A stretch of 64,000 nucleotides of DNA, taken from NCBI GenBank assembly GCA_025455065.1, contig JALONG010000043.1, positions 1 to 64,000 of the forward strand, written 5' to 3'. The notes under the pieces were generated by a model, which had not been told where the DNA came from, searched no databases, and was given only the letters and a program-made list of their open reading frames with translations. Within the stretch, counting starts at the first letter, position 1. Every line of letters begins with the position of its first letter. Shown one piece after another: positions 1 through 9,410 of this stretch. Made by a program: the position numbers and the translations under genes. The stretch comes from Candidatus Kapaibacterium sp. (lineage in GTDB: Bacteria > Bacteroidota > Ignavibacteria > Kapaibacteriales > UBA4661).

Positions 1-2
1 AG

Positions 3-77
3 CAATGTAAAAAACTCTCGCCCAGCGTCTTTGCCAAAACTATCAAAGAACTCTTTCAAAACCTCTGGAAAACCTAG
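3..77 (+). CDS. possible C-terminal fragment of a gene entering from the left
   Basis: The window opens with 24 codons in frame 3 ending in TAG at 75-77. The residues end in KTIKELFQNLWKT, a plausible amphipathic protein tail. No start lies inside the window and the fragment is too short to assign a family. It could be chance. Bases 78-200 hold nothing I can recognise. Confidence 0.2.
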   Translation, partial: QCKKLSPSVFAKTIKELFQNLWKT

Positions 78-200
78 CAAAATCCGTTAGGTACTAAAGT
101 ACTGTCCATAGTTTTGAATGATATGATTGAGAGATTCTCTTACATGAGAAAACAAGCGTTGGAGAGCATTAGAGACGAGCCGTAATTTTGCAATTCATCA

Positions 201-629
201 TCACCTCTGCTCCGCAAGCGTCCTTTCAATAGCATCAAAAAAGATTTTCGGCGGTCGCACGGGCTTCATTCCTTCCGCCGTGACAAAGGCATGAGACGTA
301 TAACCGCTTACGAGTTCTTCCTCGCCGCGTTTGATGATGTATTCAATCCGTATCGTCGGTGTGCGCTCCAGCGTGTAGGTGGCGTAAATATCCAGCAAAT
401 CGTCATAGACCGCAGGCGCTTTGTACCGGGCATATGCTTCCAAAACAGGAAGCAAATATCCCGCTTTTTCTAATTCGACGTAAGGCAGCCCGCAACCGCG
501 CAACAGCTCGGTTCGTCCGATTTCAAAGTAAATGAGGTAATTCCCGTTATAGACAATTTTCATTTTGTCCGTGTCGGCGTAGCGAACACGCACTTGTGAG
601 CGGTGAGTAACAGAGCGGTTTTCGGGCAT
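201..629 (-). CDS. YbgC/4HBT-type acyl-CoA thioesterase
   Basis: Small cytoplasmic hotdog-fold thioesterase of the YbgC/4-hydroxybenzoyl-CoA thioesterase type, about 142 residues, which hydrolyses acyl-CoA thioesters. The N-terminal signature RVRYADTDKMKIVYNGNYL followed by YFEIGRTELLR matches the family motif; the Asp of YADTD is the expected catalytic acid. The usual VYHxNY is VYNGNY here, so a His common in the motif is Asn. An upstream in-frame extension exists to 692, but the ATG at 629 begins at MPENRS just before the conserved domain and fits the family length. It runs toward the window start, with an unrelated peptidase gene further upstream on the same strand. The natural substrate cannot be told from sequence. 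Confidence 0.85.
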   Translation of the reverse strand: MPENRSVTHRSQVRVRYADTDKMKIVYNGNYLIYFEIGRTELLRGCGLPYVELEKAGYLLPVLEAYARYKAPAVYDDLLDIYATYTLERTPTIRIEYIIKRGEEELVSGYTSHAFVTAEGMKPVRPPKIFFDAIERTLAEQR

Positions 630-734
630 AGTATCTTTTTTTTTCGGAAAGAACAGTTCCGAACCCGTACCACCGCTCAGAAGCGGTAGCACGGGGAATC
701 GGACATAATGATTACATTCTTATTTCTCGTTCTT

Positions 735-864
735 ATACCAATTTACGCTGAGGATTGTGCATTATTTTTCAATGCTTTTCTCTGTAAGCAGCATAAATAC
801 TCGCACAGACAAGAATGTCTGTGCCACTGAAGCCGGATTTTTTTGCACAGTTATCAACTCAAAT
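735..864. repeat. dispersed palindromic repeat family A, long form, copy A1
   Basis: This 130-bp block is almost identical to 40013-40146. It begins ATACCAATTTACG, contains the perfect palindrome core GCACAGACA..TGTCTGTGC at 803-824, and ends TTATCAACTCAAAT. In the other copy the ends form an ACCAATTT/AAATTGGT inverted repeat; here the right end is degraded. It lies directly behind the M28 peptidase gene and just touches its stop codon, so it may act as that gene's transcript end. Confidence 0.85.
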
Positions 865-2304
865 AAGGCGGCTTGCGGTCAAAAATGTGTTCACGTACTT
901 CGCAAAATAGCGGAAGTTAAAATTGTCGCCCGCTTCATCGCCGAGTTTATGATAATACTTGTTAATTTCTGCATCAAACGCTGTAAAACCCGCAGAAAGA
1001 GTCGGTGCGGGAATACCAAGACGCGCAAAACTCACGTTGTCCGAGCGGTCGAACAAGTTCTGCTCCGGCGCGGGGTCGCCTTTTGCCGTCAGACCATTGA
1101 CCTTTGCGGCTTCGTCAATGAGCGGCTGAACACTTGTGCGGTCGTACCCGAAAATTGTTACAAGCGTTGTATCGTTAAACCCCGCGTTATCGGTGTTGAG
1201 ATTGTAAACAACGTTTTTATGCGGTACGGCGGGATTTGCAGCATAATACCGACTTCCCAGCAAGCCCATTTCTTCCGCAGTGCAGGCAAGCAGCAAAACT
1301 GAGCGTTTCGGCGGCTTTGCTGCAAGATATTTTGCGGCAACAAGAAGCGCCGTCGTTCCCATCGCGTTATCACGCGCACCGTTGTAAATGGTGTCTTTGG
1401 TCTCAGCACTTTTGCCTGTGCCGATGTGGTCGTAATGCGCCGAAAGCACGATATACTCTTGGCTGAGAGCCGCATCTGTACCTTTAATCACACCAACAAC
1501 GTTATTGGAAAAAATTGAATCCACGCGAGGTTCTTCCAACGTCATCGCAACAGGAATCAAGCGCTTCTGTGCGGCTTCGGCACTGAGTTTTGCGGTGAGT
1601 TTCTTGCCGCCGTCGTAGGCGATGATCCAATTCATCGTAGTCGGTCGGTTTTCCGTCGCCAATTCCGGTCGTCCACCTTTGTAAAACCCCGTGATATTAC
1701 CCCAAGCAAAGGGATTTTCCGGTGTAAAAAGTTCGATAAACCCAACAGCGCCTTTTTTCGCAGCAAATTCCTGTTTGCGAGCCATTGCGTTAAACCCACG
1801 CCGAATATCGGTGCTATCGTTTTCACCAAACTGCACAATAACAATTTTTCCTTGTACATCCAAACCCGCGTAATCATCACGCTTTGAGGCGGAATCCACA
1901 ATGCCGAATCCTGCAAAAACCGCATTACCCGATAACACGGCATTTTTCACCATTATAGGAATAAAGCGGCGTTCTAGCGCAAGCGTATCACCGGCAATGA
2001 TGAGTGTTCCTGATTTTGCGGGATGACGTTTGATAAACGGAACGGGCTGAAAGTAGGATTTCATGCTACCTGCAAGCCCGATATTATTTTTGCGAAATTC
2101 TTCGGCGATATACCGCGCAGCTTCATCGTTACCGGGTGTTCCGGTCATGCGCCCCATGAGTTTATCGGAAGCGAGATACTGCAAATGTGCTTTACATTCG
2201 GCTTCTGTGGCGGTTTGGGCGAAACTTACGTTTGCCTTTCCCACAAGCAAATACGCAAGGCAGAGAGCCGCAATAACGCGGCGAATACGGGTATAGTGAT
2301 TCAT
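859..2304 (-). CDS. M28 family zinc aminopeptidase, exported
   Basis: Exported di-zinc aminopeptidase of family M28, 481 residues. Residues 1-30 form a signal peptide ending near SFAQ. A PA-domain-like insert (about 110-250) precedes the catalytic domain. Metal ligands are visible in order: AHYDH, the Asp in ARDNAMG, the Glu pair in TAEEMGLLGS, the Asp in NLNTDNAG, and the late His in YYHKLGDE. The set is complete, so the enzyme should be active, trimming N-terminal residues of peptides in the periplasm or outside the cell. The gene stands alone and its 3' end meets a palindromic repeat. Substrate preference is unknown. Confidence 0.9.
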   Translation of the reverse strand: MNHYTRIRRVIAALCLAYLLVGKANVSFAQTATEAECKAHLQYLASDKLMGRMTGTPGNDEAARYIAEEFRKNNIGLAGSMKSYFQPVPFIKRHPAKSGTLIIAGDTLALERRFIPIMVKNAVLSGNAVFAGFGIVDSASKRDDYAGLDVQGKIVIVQFGENDSTDIRRGFNAMARKQEFAAKKGAVGFIELFTPENPFAWGNITGFYKGGRPELATENRPTTMNWIIAYDGGKKLTAKLSAEAAQKRLIPVAMTLEEPRVDSIFSNNVVGVIKGTDAALSQEYIVLSAHYDHIGTGKSAETKDTIYNGARDNAMGTTALLVAAKYLAAKPPKRSVLLLACTAEEMGLLGSRYYAANPAVPHKNVVYNLNTDNAGFNDTTLVTIFGYDRTSVQPLIDEAAKVNGLTAKGDPAPEQNLFDRSDNVSFARLGIPAPTLSAGFTAFDAEINKYYHKLGDEAGDNFNFRYFAKYVNTFLTASRLI

Positions 2305-2348
2305 AATTCAGAAAACAAAAAATGGAAGAAGTGAGTAAAACTGAAGAT

Positions 2349-3992
2349 TTACAACGAAGTCAGCAGTAATTGTGCAAACAAAATTTTTACAATCGTCGCC
2401 ACCGGATAAACAGTCGTATAGCCGATACTCGGCTCGTCGTTGCTTGTTTGTTCGGTTGCGTAGCCCAAAAGAGCGGGCTGCGTTTGCATCCCTGCAATAA
2501 CACCCATTAAGCGGTCAAAGGGTATGGCAAATACGAAGCGCCCAAGCAATAACGCCAATACTGCAACACTGCACGTTATCAGCGCTCCGGCGGCAAAAAT
2601 ACCCAAACCGCCTTGCTGCAAAAATGTGCTGACAAACGCATAGCCGGAACGTGTGCCGACACCCGCTAAAAATAGCGCCAAGCCAAGTTGCCGAACAAGT
2701 AGATTCGCGCTAAAAGGCATATCCCAAACCAACGTACCGGTGCGCCCCCAATAGCCCAACACCAAGCCGACAATCAAGGGACCACCAGCAAAACCTAAAC
2801 GAAACGTTTCACCGCCGGGCATCGGAAAAGGAATCAACCCCAAAAGCAATCCTGCGGCAATCCCCAAACCAAAGGTCATCAAATCTATCTCGCTGAGTGC
2901 TTTGTAGGAATCGCCAAAGAACACCGTCAAATCGTTCATCCGCTCGGTCGGAGCCACAACACGGATTCTGTCGCCTAAGTGCAGTTCCATCGTCGGCACA
3001 GCAAGCAAATCTGCATCACCACGCCGCACCCGCGTAATAACCGCACCAAACTGCTCATCCAGACGCAAATCCGCAATCGTTTTCCCGACAAGCGAACGCC
3101 TTGACACAAAAATTCGACGAAAATCCAGCGCACTGCGGTCGTATTCCAAATGTTCGTCCGTCATCTCGCCAAGCGTTTCAGCAATGCGCTCAAGAACCTC
3201 TGCCGCCGCGACAACACTCACGCGGTCGCCGTGTTCCAAAAGCGTATCTCCTTCCGCCAAGCGCAATCGTTTTCCTTGACGAACCCGCACAAAAACTGCG
3301 TTCCAGCCCTGTTCTTCACGAAGTTGCTCAAGCGTCTTCCGAGCAGGTGGTCTGAGAATGCGAATAGTTGCATTGCGCAAGCGGTCATCCGCCGCATCGT
3401 TATTGCGTTCTGCGGTAAATGCAATCTTCCATAATCGCTGGGCAATGTTCATTGCGAAAATCATGCCGACAACACCGACGGGATAACATAACGAATAGGC
3501 AACAACAGGCTCGGCAAGGATGATTTGAAGCGGTACGGCGAGGTTTTGACCGACAGAATGATGTTTCAAAAATTCGAGAATATTGGCGAGGGCAGGAGTA
3601 TTGGTGAGGCTACCGGCAAACATTCCCGCAGCCATGGTAGGTTTTAAGCCAAGAGATGACCGCAAGACGACCGTCAAACCAAGCCCGAAGGCAATACACA
3701 CCAGCGCCAGAAGATTATACCGAAGTCCCTGCTTGCGAAGCGAAGCAAAGAAACTGCCACCACTGCTTAACCCCACTGTATAGACAAAGAGCGAAAGCCC
3801 AAGAATATAGACCAGTTCCGGTAATTTCAACTCAGGATGCAGCGAACCGACGGCAATACCGACAAACAGCACCGCAGCCACTCCCAAACTCAATCCTGCA
3901 ATCTTCAAGCGTCCAAGCGGATACCCCAATGCAATAACAACAAACAACAGCAAAATCGGGCTTTCCCGCAAAACATCAATCACAACGTTCAT
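2349..3992 (-). CDS. AspT/YidE-type transporter with two TrkA-C domains
   Basis: Inner-membrane transporter of the aspartate:alanine exchanger (AspT/YidE/YbjL) family, about 547 residues. It has two blocks of five to six hydrophobic helices flanking a central soluble region (about 200-365) that reads as two RCK_C/TrkA-C domains, with GDRVSVVA and GDRIRVVA each ending a domain. The ATG at 3992 is preferred because GGGAGGA sits six bases upstream and MNVVIDVLRE is a normal hydrophobic start. The longer frame to 4118 reads through a 15-bp tandem repeat (SIWVN repeats) and is unlikely to be translated. The substrate is unknown; family members exchange amino acids or dicarboxylates. Confidence 0.85.
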   Translation of the reverse strand: MNVVIDVLRESPILLLFVVIALGYPLGRLKIAGLSLGVAAVLFVGIAVGSLHPELKLPELVYILGLSLFVYTVGLSSGGSFFASLRKQGLRYNLLALVCIAFGLGLTVVLRSSLGLKPTMAAGMFAGSLTNTPALANILEFLKHHSVGQNLAVPLQIILAEPVVAYSLCYPVGVVGMIFAMNIAQRLWKIAFTAERNNDAADDRLRNATIRILRPPARKTLEQLREEQGWNAVFVRVRQGKRLRLAEGDTLLEHGDRVSVVAAAEVLERIAETLGEMTDEHLEYDRSALDFRRIFVSRRSLVGKTIADLRLDEQFGAVITRVRRGDADLLAVPTMELHLGDRIRVVAPTERMNDLTVFFGDSYKALSEIDLMTFGLGIAAGLLLGLIPFPMPGGETFRLGFAGGPLIVGLVLGYWGRTGTLVWDMPFSANLLVRQLGLALFLAGVGTRSGYAFVSTFLQQGGLGIFAAGALITCSVAVLALLLGRFVFAIPFDRLMGVIAGMQTQPALLGYATEQTSNDEPSIGYTTVYPVATIVKILFAQLLLTSL

Positions 3993-4055
3993 TTGTCCTC
4001 CCGTACAATAGCGCGGAAAGTAGGAATGGAGACGTATAGAGGAAGTTGATGCATC

Positions 4056-4104
4056 ATTTACCCATATTGAATTTACCCATATTGAATTTACCCATATTGA
4101 ATTT
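4056..4104. repeat. 15-bp tandem repeat, 3.3 copies
   Basis: ATTTACCCATATTGA is repeated three times exactly and then breaks down. It lies between rodA and the AspT-like gene, upstream of the start chosen for the latter. It is one of several short tandem arrays with units of 7-16 bp in this window. Confidence 0.9.
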
Positions 4105-4118
4105 GCCGATAACCGCAT

Positions 4119-5381
4119 TTAGACATCATAGCGCTTCCGCATTTGTCGGAAGAAGTTCATCACCAAACCCAGCATTGCCAAATTTATCACAAGCGACGTT
4201 CCACCTGCGCTCATAAAAGGCAGAGGAATCCCGATAACGGGCAATAAACCAAGCGCCATACCGATATTGACGAAGGTATGATACGCCCAAATGCTGGCAA
4301 TTCCGGCAATAATTGTACTTTCAAATTTGCGCTGCACAAGTTCGGCAATTTTCAAAAGGCGCATACACAAGCCAGCAAGCAAGGCAATAACGAGCGTCCC
4401 GCCTACAAAGCCAAATTCTTCCGTCGGAACGCAGTAGATAAAATCCGTCCATTGTTTGGGGATATAGCGCAACTGCGTTTGCGTACCTTGCTGGAAGCCG
4501 CGTCCCCACAAGCCTCCACTCCCGATTGCCATTTTTGACTGCACGACGTTGTAGCCCTGACCACGAGGGTCTTTGTTGGGGTCGAGCAGAATTTCGATAC
4601 GCTGCTTTTGATACGGCTTCAAGACATTGTTAAACACCCACGGCATTGCGTAACCCGCACCAATGTTGATGCCGATGACAACCAACGTAACCACGATTGC
4701 TTTGCGAAACATCAGTGTTCCCAGCGAAACCAGCACCAGTGCTATGAGCAGAGGCTTAATGCCAAAAAGCGCTGTCAAAGCCACAATCGGCGGCGTTACC
4801 AGCGCGTAAAGCAGCATCAAATCCGCACCGCCCCAAAGCGCAATACCAAGAAAGAGCGCCGCAAAGACCGTCGCAGAGCCAAAGTCCGGCTCTAAAATAA
4901 TCAAGACCACAGGCGCGGCAACGTACAGAAGCACTGTTGCTAAATCCCGTATAGTGTGGAGATTTACATTCGGACGTGAAAGAAACCGCGCAATAGCGAG
5001 CAGTGTTGTTATTTTTGCCAATTCCGACGGCTGAAACGTAATGGGACCAAGCGCAATCCAGTTTTTCTGCCCGTTTACCACTTTTCCCACCAGCAACACC
5101 GCCACAAGCAAAAGTAGCCCCAACCCATACACAAATGGCGTAGCAACTTCAATCCAGCGCACAGGCGTAAAAATAATGCCGACCATGAGCGCAAGCCCGA
5201 TGACCGTAAAAGCGGCTTGTTTGGTGAAATATGTCGGCATTCCGGCATTAACCGTTGCGCTGTAAATGGAAAGCAAGCCCCACGCACACAACACAAGCAC
5301 CATCGCAAGCGAAGACCATTCCACGACGCTTGCACCCTCGCTTTGTGAGCCGATGCGTTCACCAAGATAGTTTCGAGCCAT
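4119..5381 (-). CDS. rodA: rod-shape SEDS glycosyltransferase RodA
   Basis: SEDS-family peptidoglycan glycosyltransferase (RodA/MrdB), about 420 residues with roughly ten membrane helices, which polymerises lipid II during cell elongation together with a class B PBP. Family blocks seen are LLSIYSA near the N-terminus, GGLWGRGFQQGTQTQL, and YIPKQWTDFIYCVPTEEFGF, followed by PFMSAGGTS near the end. I start at the ATG at 5381 (MARNYLGER); a TTG at 5420 would add 13 residues with no better ribosome site. It lies 47 bp behind rfbB on the same strand, so envelope sugar and cell-wall genes may be co-transcribed. No PBP2 is adjacent. Confidence 0.92.
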   Translation of the reverse strand: MARNYLGERIGSQSEGASVVEWSSLAMVLVLCAWGLLSIYSATVNAGMPTYFTKQAAFTVIGLALMVGIIFTPVRWIEVATPFVYGLGLLLLVAVLLVGKVVNGQKNWIALGPITFQPSELAKITTLLAIARFLSRPNVNLHTIRDLATVLLYVAAPVVLIILEPDFGSATVFAALFLGIALWGGADLMLLYALVTPPIVALTALFGIKPLLIALVLVSLGTLMFRKAIVVTLVVIGINIGAGYAMPWVFNNVLKPYQKQRIEILLDPNKDPRGQGYNVVQSKMAIGSGGLWGRGFQQGTQTQLRYIPKQWTDFIYCVPTEEFGFVGGTLVIALLAGLCMRLLKIAELVQRKFESTIIAGIASIWAYHTFVNIGMALGLLPVIGIPLPFMSAGGTSLVINLAMLGLVMNFFRQMRKRYDV

Positions 5382-5428
5382 AATGTTTGAGGTCAAAGAA
5401 AAGGAAAGAGGAGAGTTCAACGGGTAAT

Positions 5429-6442
5429 TTACACGCTATACTGCTTCGCATAATACTCCTTATACGCCCCGGAACGCACGTTTTGAAGCCATTCTTTGTT
5501 GGACAAATACCAATCAATCGTTTTTTGCATTCCGCTTTCAAACGTTTCTTTCGGCTTCCAGCCTAGTTCGGTGTGGATTTTGGTAAAGTCAATCGCGTAA
5601 CGGCGGTCATGCCCCGGGCGGTCGGTAACGTACTTGATGAGCGATTCCGGCTTGCCCAGAAGATTCAAAATTGTTTTGACAACCTCAATATTCGGCTTTT
5701 CCGAAGCGCCACCGGCGTTATAGACCTCGCCCACACGCCCACGTTCATAGACCGCCCAAATAGCGGCACAATGGTCTTCCACAAAAATCCAATCGCGGAC
5801 GTTCATGCCGTCACCATAAACCGGAAGCGGCTTGTTTTCAAGCGCATTGGCAATCATAAGCGGAATAAGTTTTTCGGGAAATTGATATGGTCCGTAATTG
5901 TTCGAGCAGCGCGTGGTCATGGCAGGAAGCCCGTGCGTGTGGACAAATGCCCGCACAAGCATATCCGATGCGGCTTTCGAGGCAGAATACGGCGAATTGG
6001 GCTGAAGCGGCGTTTCTTCAGTGAATAATCCTTCTGCACCCAACGAGCCATAGACTTCATCGGTCGAGACCTGTACAAAACGGCTTATTTCCAATGCCTT
6101 CGCCACTTCGAGCAGCGCAAGCGTACCTTGAATGTTCGTATCCACAAAAGGTGCGGCGCTCATAATGGAGCGGTCCACGTGGGATTCCGCCGCAAAATTG
6201 ATAATGCCCGTTACGCCGTATTTACGGCACACGAACTCCAGAAGTTCTTTGTTTTGGATAGAGCCGTGAATGAAGTGGTAATGCGGGTTTTGGGGCGAAA
6301 TACCGCGAAGATTTTCCAAATTCCCCGCGTAGGTCAAAGCGTCAAGATTGATGATAGTATGCGGCGTATGCGCCAACATAAAATGAACAAAGTTTGAGCC
6401 GATAAAGCCGGCTCCGCCTGTTACTAAGAGTGTTTCGTTCAT
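5429..6442 (-). CDS. rfbB: dTDP-glucose 4,6-dehydratase
   Basis: Extended short-chain dehydrogenase of 337 residues, full length for RfbB. It converts dTDP-D-glucose to dTDP-4-keto-6-deoxy-glucose, the second step of dTDP-rhamnose synthesis. The NAD-binding TGGAGFIGS is at residues 8-16, the catalytic T127-D128-E129 in STDEVYGS, and Y152/K156 in PYSASK. The TDE triad separates it from UDP-sugar epimerases. rfbA, rfbC and rfbD are not in the window. It probably forms a transcript with rodA downstream. Confidence 0.95.
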   Translation of the reverse strand: MNETLLVTGGAGFIGSNFVHFMLAHTPHTIINLDALTYAGNLENLRGISPQNPHYHFIHGSIQNKELLEFVCRKYGVTGIINFAAESHVDRSIMSAAPFVDTNIQGTLALLEVAKALEISRFVQVSTDEVYGSLGAEGLFTEETPLQPNSPYSASKAASDMLVRAFVHTHGLPAMTTRCSNNYGPYQFPEKLIPLMIANALENKPLPVYGDGMNVRDWIFVEDHCAAIWAVYERGRVGEVYNAGGASEKPNIEVVKTILNLLGKPESLIKYVTDRPGHDRRYAIDFTKIHTELGWKPKETFESGMQKTIDWYLSNKEWLQNVRSGAYKEYYAKQYSV

Positions 6443-6492
6443 TGGTTCAAGGTCAGTAAAAAAACTCGGTGAGCAAGAAAAAGAAACATGAT

Positions 6493-7428
6493 TTACCGCG
6501 ATGCCGGAGCAAGATGTTCCTGCTTTTCGTGCATAAGTCCGATGAAAATTTCTTCAAGCGTACTTTTCTTCGGTGCGACCGATTGCAGCAAACACTCATG
6601 CTTGCGGAGCGCATCAATAGCCTCGTTGAGCGCCTTCGCGGTGTGTGCGACAAGTTCCACTTCTTGCGTTTCGGCGTTGTAATGCGTCAATCCGGCAAGG
6701 GTATTAGGCGGCGTTCCGGCACTGAGGGTAATGATGTAAGTGTCGTGCGACTGCGTGAGTTCATGAGTGTTTCCAGCTTTGACAACAACACCTTTGCGCA
6801 AAATCGCAACGCGGTCGGTGATAAGTTCCACTTCGGAAAGCAGGTGTGAATTAACGAAAATTGTTGTGCCTTCTTTCCGAACTTGTTCCAAAATGTGGCG
6901 TATTTCCATGCGTCCAACGGGGTCAATACCGTCGGTGGGTTCATCCAAAAAGAGCAGTTTCGGACGGTTGAGCAATGCTTGTGCCAAGCCGATACGCTGC
7001 ATCATCCCTTTGGAATAGCGTTGAATCTTGAGTTTACGCCATTCGGTCATATTGACAAACTCCAACACCTCATCAATTCGTGTGGAGAGCGTTTTCCCCG
7101 ACAATCCGCCCAAATTGCCGTAAAACTCCAACATCTGCTGCCCCGACAAATACAGGGGAAAACGGTGGTTTTCAGGCAGATACCCGATAAGTTCTTTGGC
7201 TTTGAGCGAAGAAATATCTTCACCCAGAATGTGGCAAGAACCGCTTGTCGGAGCGATAATCCCCAACATGAGTTTAATCATCGTGGTCTTACCGGCTCCG
7301 TTAGGACCAAGCAGACCGAAAATTTCGCCCTGCGCAATGTCCAAATCAATCGGCTTGAGGGCTTCAATCAGTTGTTTGTTGTTTTTGTAGGTCTTGGAAA
7401 GACCGCGTATTTCGATACAATTACTCAT
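6493..7428 (-). CDS. ABC transporter ATP-binding protein (ABC-2 export type)
   Basis: Cytoplasmic ATPase subunit of an ABC exporter, 311 residues. Walker A is GPNGAGKTT near residue 40, the Q-loop follows, the signature is the variant YSKGMMQR, and Walker B is [12 protein letters not shown]. The C-terminal 80 residues form the regulatory extension common in DrrA/NatA-like ATPases. Such subunits pair with an ABC-2 permease. None is adjacent; the only one in the window is 55 kb away at 62836-63663, so the partner is unknown. The LSGGQ signature is replaced by YSKGM, common in this subfamily. Confidence 0.9.
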   Translation of the reverse strand: MSNCIEIRGLSKTYKNNKQLIEALKPIDLDIAQGEIFGLLGPNGAGKTTMIKLMLGIIAPTSGSCHILGEDISSLKAKELIGYLPENHRFPLYLSGQQMLEFYGNLGGLSGKTLSTRIDEVLEFVNMTEWRKLKIQRYSKGMMQRIGLAQALLNRPKLLFLDEPTDGIDPVGRMEIRHILEQVRKEGTTIFVNSHLLSEVELITDRVAILRKGVVVKAGNTHELTQSHDTYIITLSAGTPPNTLAGLTHYNAETQEVELVAHTAKALNEAIDALRKHECLLQSVAPKKSTLEEIFIGLMHEKQEHLAPASR

Positions 7429-7505
7429 TTGCTGTGTGAAGGATGAAATAAAGGGTGTTGTCGTTGTGAAGTACCAACGTCACATTGCGGCGAAGAGCAA
7501 CGGAA

Positions 7506-7733
7506 TTAGTGCAGCCTGTCATATTCTTCCGGTTCGACATCGGGAACTCGCTTTAATACTTGGTCGAACTCTTCTTTGGTTGCTGTTTTAGAGCGTTCTT
7601 GCCAATATAATTCCAAAGTAGCGTAGAATTGCTCTTGTACCAACTGCTCCAAAGAAATATGCCTCGCAGCAGCGAGGTTTGCAGCTTTTTGATACATTCT
7701 TTCAGGAATATCTATCGTGATAGTGTGCGTCAT
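7506..7733 (-). CDS. putative antitoxin of a PIN-type toxin-antitoxin pair
   Basis: 75-residue protein starting MTHTITIDIPERMYQKAANLAAARH, which reads as a ribbon-helix-helix-like strand followed by helices, then an acidic C-terminal tail suited to binding a toxin. Its ATG overlaps the stop of the PIN gene by four bases (ATGA), so the two are translationally coupled. The order is toxin first, the reverse of the usual arrangement. The antitoxin role is inferred from size and neighbour. Confidence 0.65.
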   Translation of the reverse strand: MTHTITIDIPERMYQKAANLAAARHISLEQLVQEQFYATLELYWQERSKTATKEEFDQVLKRVPDVEPEEYDRLH

Positions 7734-8152
7734 AGTATTTCTCCAAGAATATCTAAAAATTCTTTAGGAGTGATGATAGGTATGCCATACTCATTATGAA
7801 TAGGCTCTAAATCGGATTTATTGTAGCTAATAACATAGTTTGCTTGAGCAGCAAAGGCAATATCAGCAATCATATCGTCATCAACATCACGTGTAATAGG
7901 TCGTACTGCATAGTAAATTTTGTGCTTAACAGCAAGACTATACAAATTTGACAAAAACGTATTTATATCGTGGGTTGCCGTTGAAGTCTTTGAGTATAGC
8001 TGCTCTTCGTATTCATACAGCAATGGGGTTGAAAGATGGAGGACAATATCCTCACGATAGAGCATTTGTACGAGCCTGAAAGAAGCCCCATTCTGTGATC
8101 TCAACGCTGCAACGATAACATTAGTATCAATCACGATATGATAGCTGTTCAT
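7730..8152 (-). CDS. PIN-domain nuclease, putative toxin component
   Basis: 140-residue single-domain protein of the COG1569 PIN type (putative toxin component). The first acidic residue is in VIDTNVIVAALRS, a conserved Glu follows in LLYEYEEQLY, and late acidic residues sit in DVDDDMIADIAF. PIN toxins are Mg-dependent RNases that act on tRNA, rRNA or mRNA. It lies three bases behind mazG and overlaps the antitoxin gene, so all three are likely one transcript. The RNA target is unknown. Confidence 0.75.
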   Translation of the reverse strand: MNSYHIVIDTNVIVAALRSQNGASFRLVQMLYREDIVLHLSTPLLYEYEEQLYSKTSTATHDINTFLSNLYSLAVKHKIYYAVRPITRDVDDDMIADIAFAAQANYVISYNKSDLEPIHNEYGIPIITPKEFLDILGEIL

Positions 8153-8155
8153 ACG

Positions 8156-9010
8156 CTAAGAAGGCAGATGTTTTTTCTCTTCCGCCTTCGCACGATTCCA
8201 AAGCGCATCCATTTCAGCGAGGCTCATAGAATCAAGTGTTGTTGCGGTTTCTGCGGCAAGTTCTTCGATGCGCTTAAAACGGCGCATAAATTTTTCATTC
8301 GCTTTTTGTAAAGACTGCTCTGCATTAACGCCGATAAAGCGGGAGGCATTGACGAGTGCAAACAGCGCATCGCCAAATTCTTCCTCAATATCCGCTTGGT
8401 TATTGGCTTCGCGGGCAACGCGGAGTTCGTTAAATTCCTCTGCAACCTTTGCCAGAGCGCCTTCTGCGTTGTCCCAATCAAAACCGACGGCAGCAACTTT
8501 TTCTTGAATCCGTGTTGCACGAAGAAGTGCCGGAAGGTGCTTCGGTACGCCTTCAACGACGGATTTACGCCCTTCGCGCATTTTTATCTGCTCCCAATTT
8601 CGCTTCACATCGTCGGCGGAATCGGCGGAAACATCGCCGAAAACGTGCGGATGACGTGTAACGAGTTTGTCAAATTCGCGCTGAAGAATTTCCTTCATCG
8701 AAAACGCCTCAGTTTCTTCTGCAATAACGGCGTTCATCACCACGTGCAGCATGATGTCGCCGAGTTCTTTCGCAAGTTCCGGTGCGTTATGGGCTTCTGC
8801 CGCATCTATCGTTTCATAGACTTCCTCAAGCAATAACGGCATCAAGGTTGTATGGGTCTGCTTTCTGTCCCAAGGACACTCTACGCGCAGAATACGCACC
8901 AATTCTACAAACGAGCGGAAAAGTTCTACTTCATCGTGCGGAGCGGCGATTGTCGGCACAGCAGATGGTAGAGCGCCTTGCGAAGTGTTCAAGGAAGATT
9001 CGGATGGCAT
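8156..9010 (-). CDS. mazG: nucleoside triphosphate pyrophosphohydrolase MazG
   Basis: All-alpha NTP pyrophosphatase of 284 residues, the normal two-domain length. The N-terminal MazG domain has CPWDRKQTH, then the metal-binding LLEEVYETIDA and KELGDIMLH. A second copy has VAEEFNELRVA and EEEFGDALFAL. The enzyme hydrolyses (d)NTPs to monophosphates and PPi, cleansing the nucleotide pool and, in E. coli, lowering ppGpp. The first 25 residues are a non-conserved Ser/Pro/Ala-rich lead. It heads a three-gene unit with the PIN toxin and antitoxin, with a three-base gap. Confidence 0.92.
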   Translation of the reverse strand: MPSESSLNTSQGALPSAVPTIAAPHDEVELFRSFVELVRILRVECPWDRKQTHTTLMPLLLEEVYETIDAAEAHNAPELAKELGDIMLHVVMNAVIAEETEAFSMKEILQREFDKLVTRHPHVFGDVSADSADDVKRNWEQIKMREGRKSVVEGVPKHLPALLRATRIQEKVAAVGFDWDNAEGALAKVAEEFNELRVAREANNQADIEEEFGDALFALVNASRFIGVNAEQSLQKANEKFMRRFKRIEELAAETATTLDSMSLAEMDALWNRAKAEEKKHLPS

Positions 9011-9146
9011 ACGGAAGCAGTTGAATGGAAAAAATTGTGTGCATTGCTTGAAGACAAATTTCTTACAGTACGCACCTTTTCGCGCCGCAACTTACGAAAG
9101 ACCAACGAGGAAAACAACGTCGGTTTTGTTAGTATTACAACACCTT

Positions 9147-9377
9147 CTACTGCGCAAACTCATACATCGCCACGCGAATATCAAACGTGTCGCCGGGCGT
9201 GTAAGGAAGCGCTGTGTCGAGAGATTCTTTCACTTCCACCGTCGCCCAGCAGCCGCCGCTATATTTCAGGATTTCTGCGGTATAAACGGGTGCGCCCTCA
9301 TGCAAGAGCGTGTAAACGCCGCCCTGTTCGGGGCGAGCATCCTTGGGAAGTTTTTCGTGTTTGATTCCGAATTTCAT
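9147..9377 (-). CDS. small conserved-looking protein of unknown function
   Basis: 76 residues, MKFGIKHEKLP to VAMYEFAQ, with alternating short strands and no membrane segment or metal motif. Codon use and composition look like a real protein, and the opposite-strand frames do not. It sits alone between mazG and a nested repeat. No function can be offered. Confidence 0.6.
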   Translation of the reverse strand: MKFGIKHEKLPKDARPEQGGVYTLLHEGAPVYTAEILKYSGGCWATVEVKESLDTALPYTPGDTFDIRVAMYEFAQ

Positions 9378-9410
9378 AGCGTTTCACAAAAACAGAAGTA
9401 CGACAAAGTT

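Noticed and set aside
757-1302. 181-codon plus-strand frame over the end of the M28 gene
   Set aside because: It is antisense to a peptidase with a complete metal-binding set, and its first part is repeat A1.
3993-4118. N-terminal extension of the AspT-like protein
   Set aside because: It encodes SIWVN repeats from a 15-bp tandem array. A strong GGGAGGA ribosome site marks the ATG at 3992.
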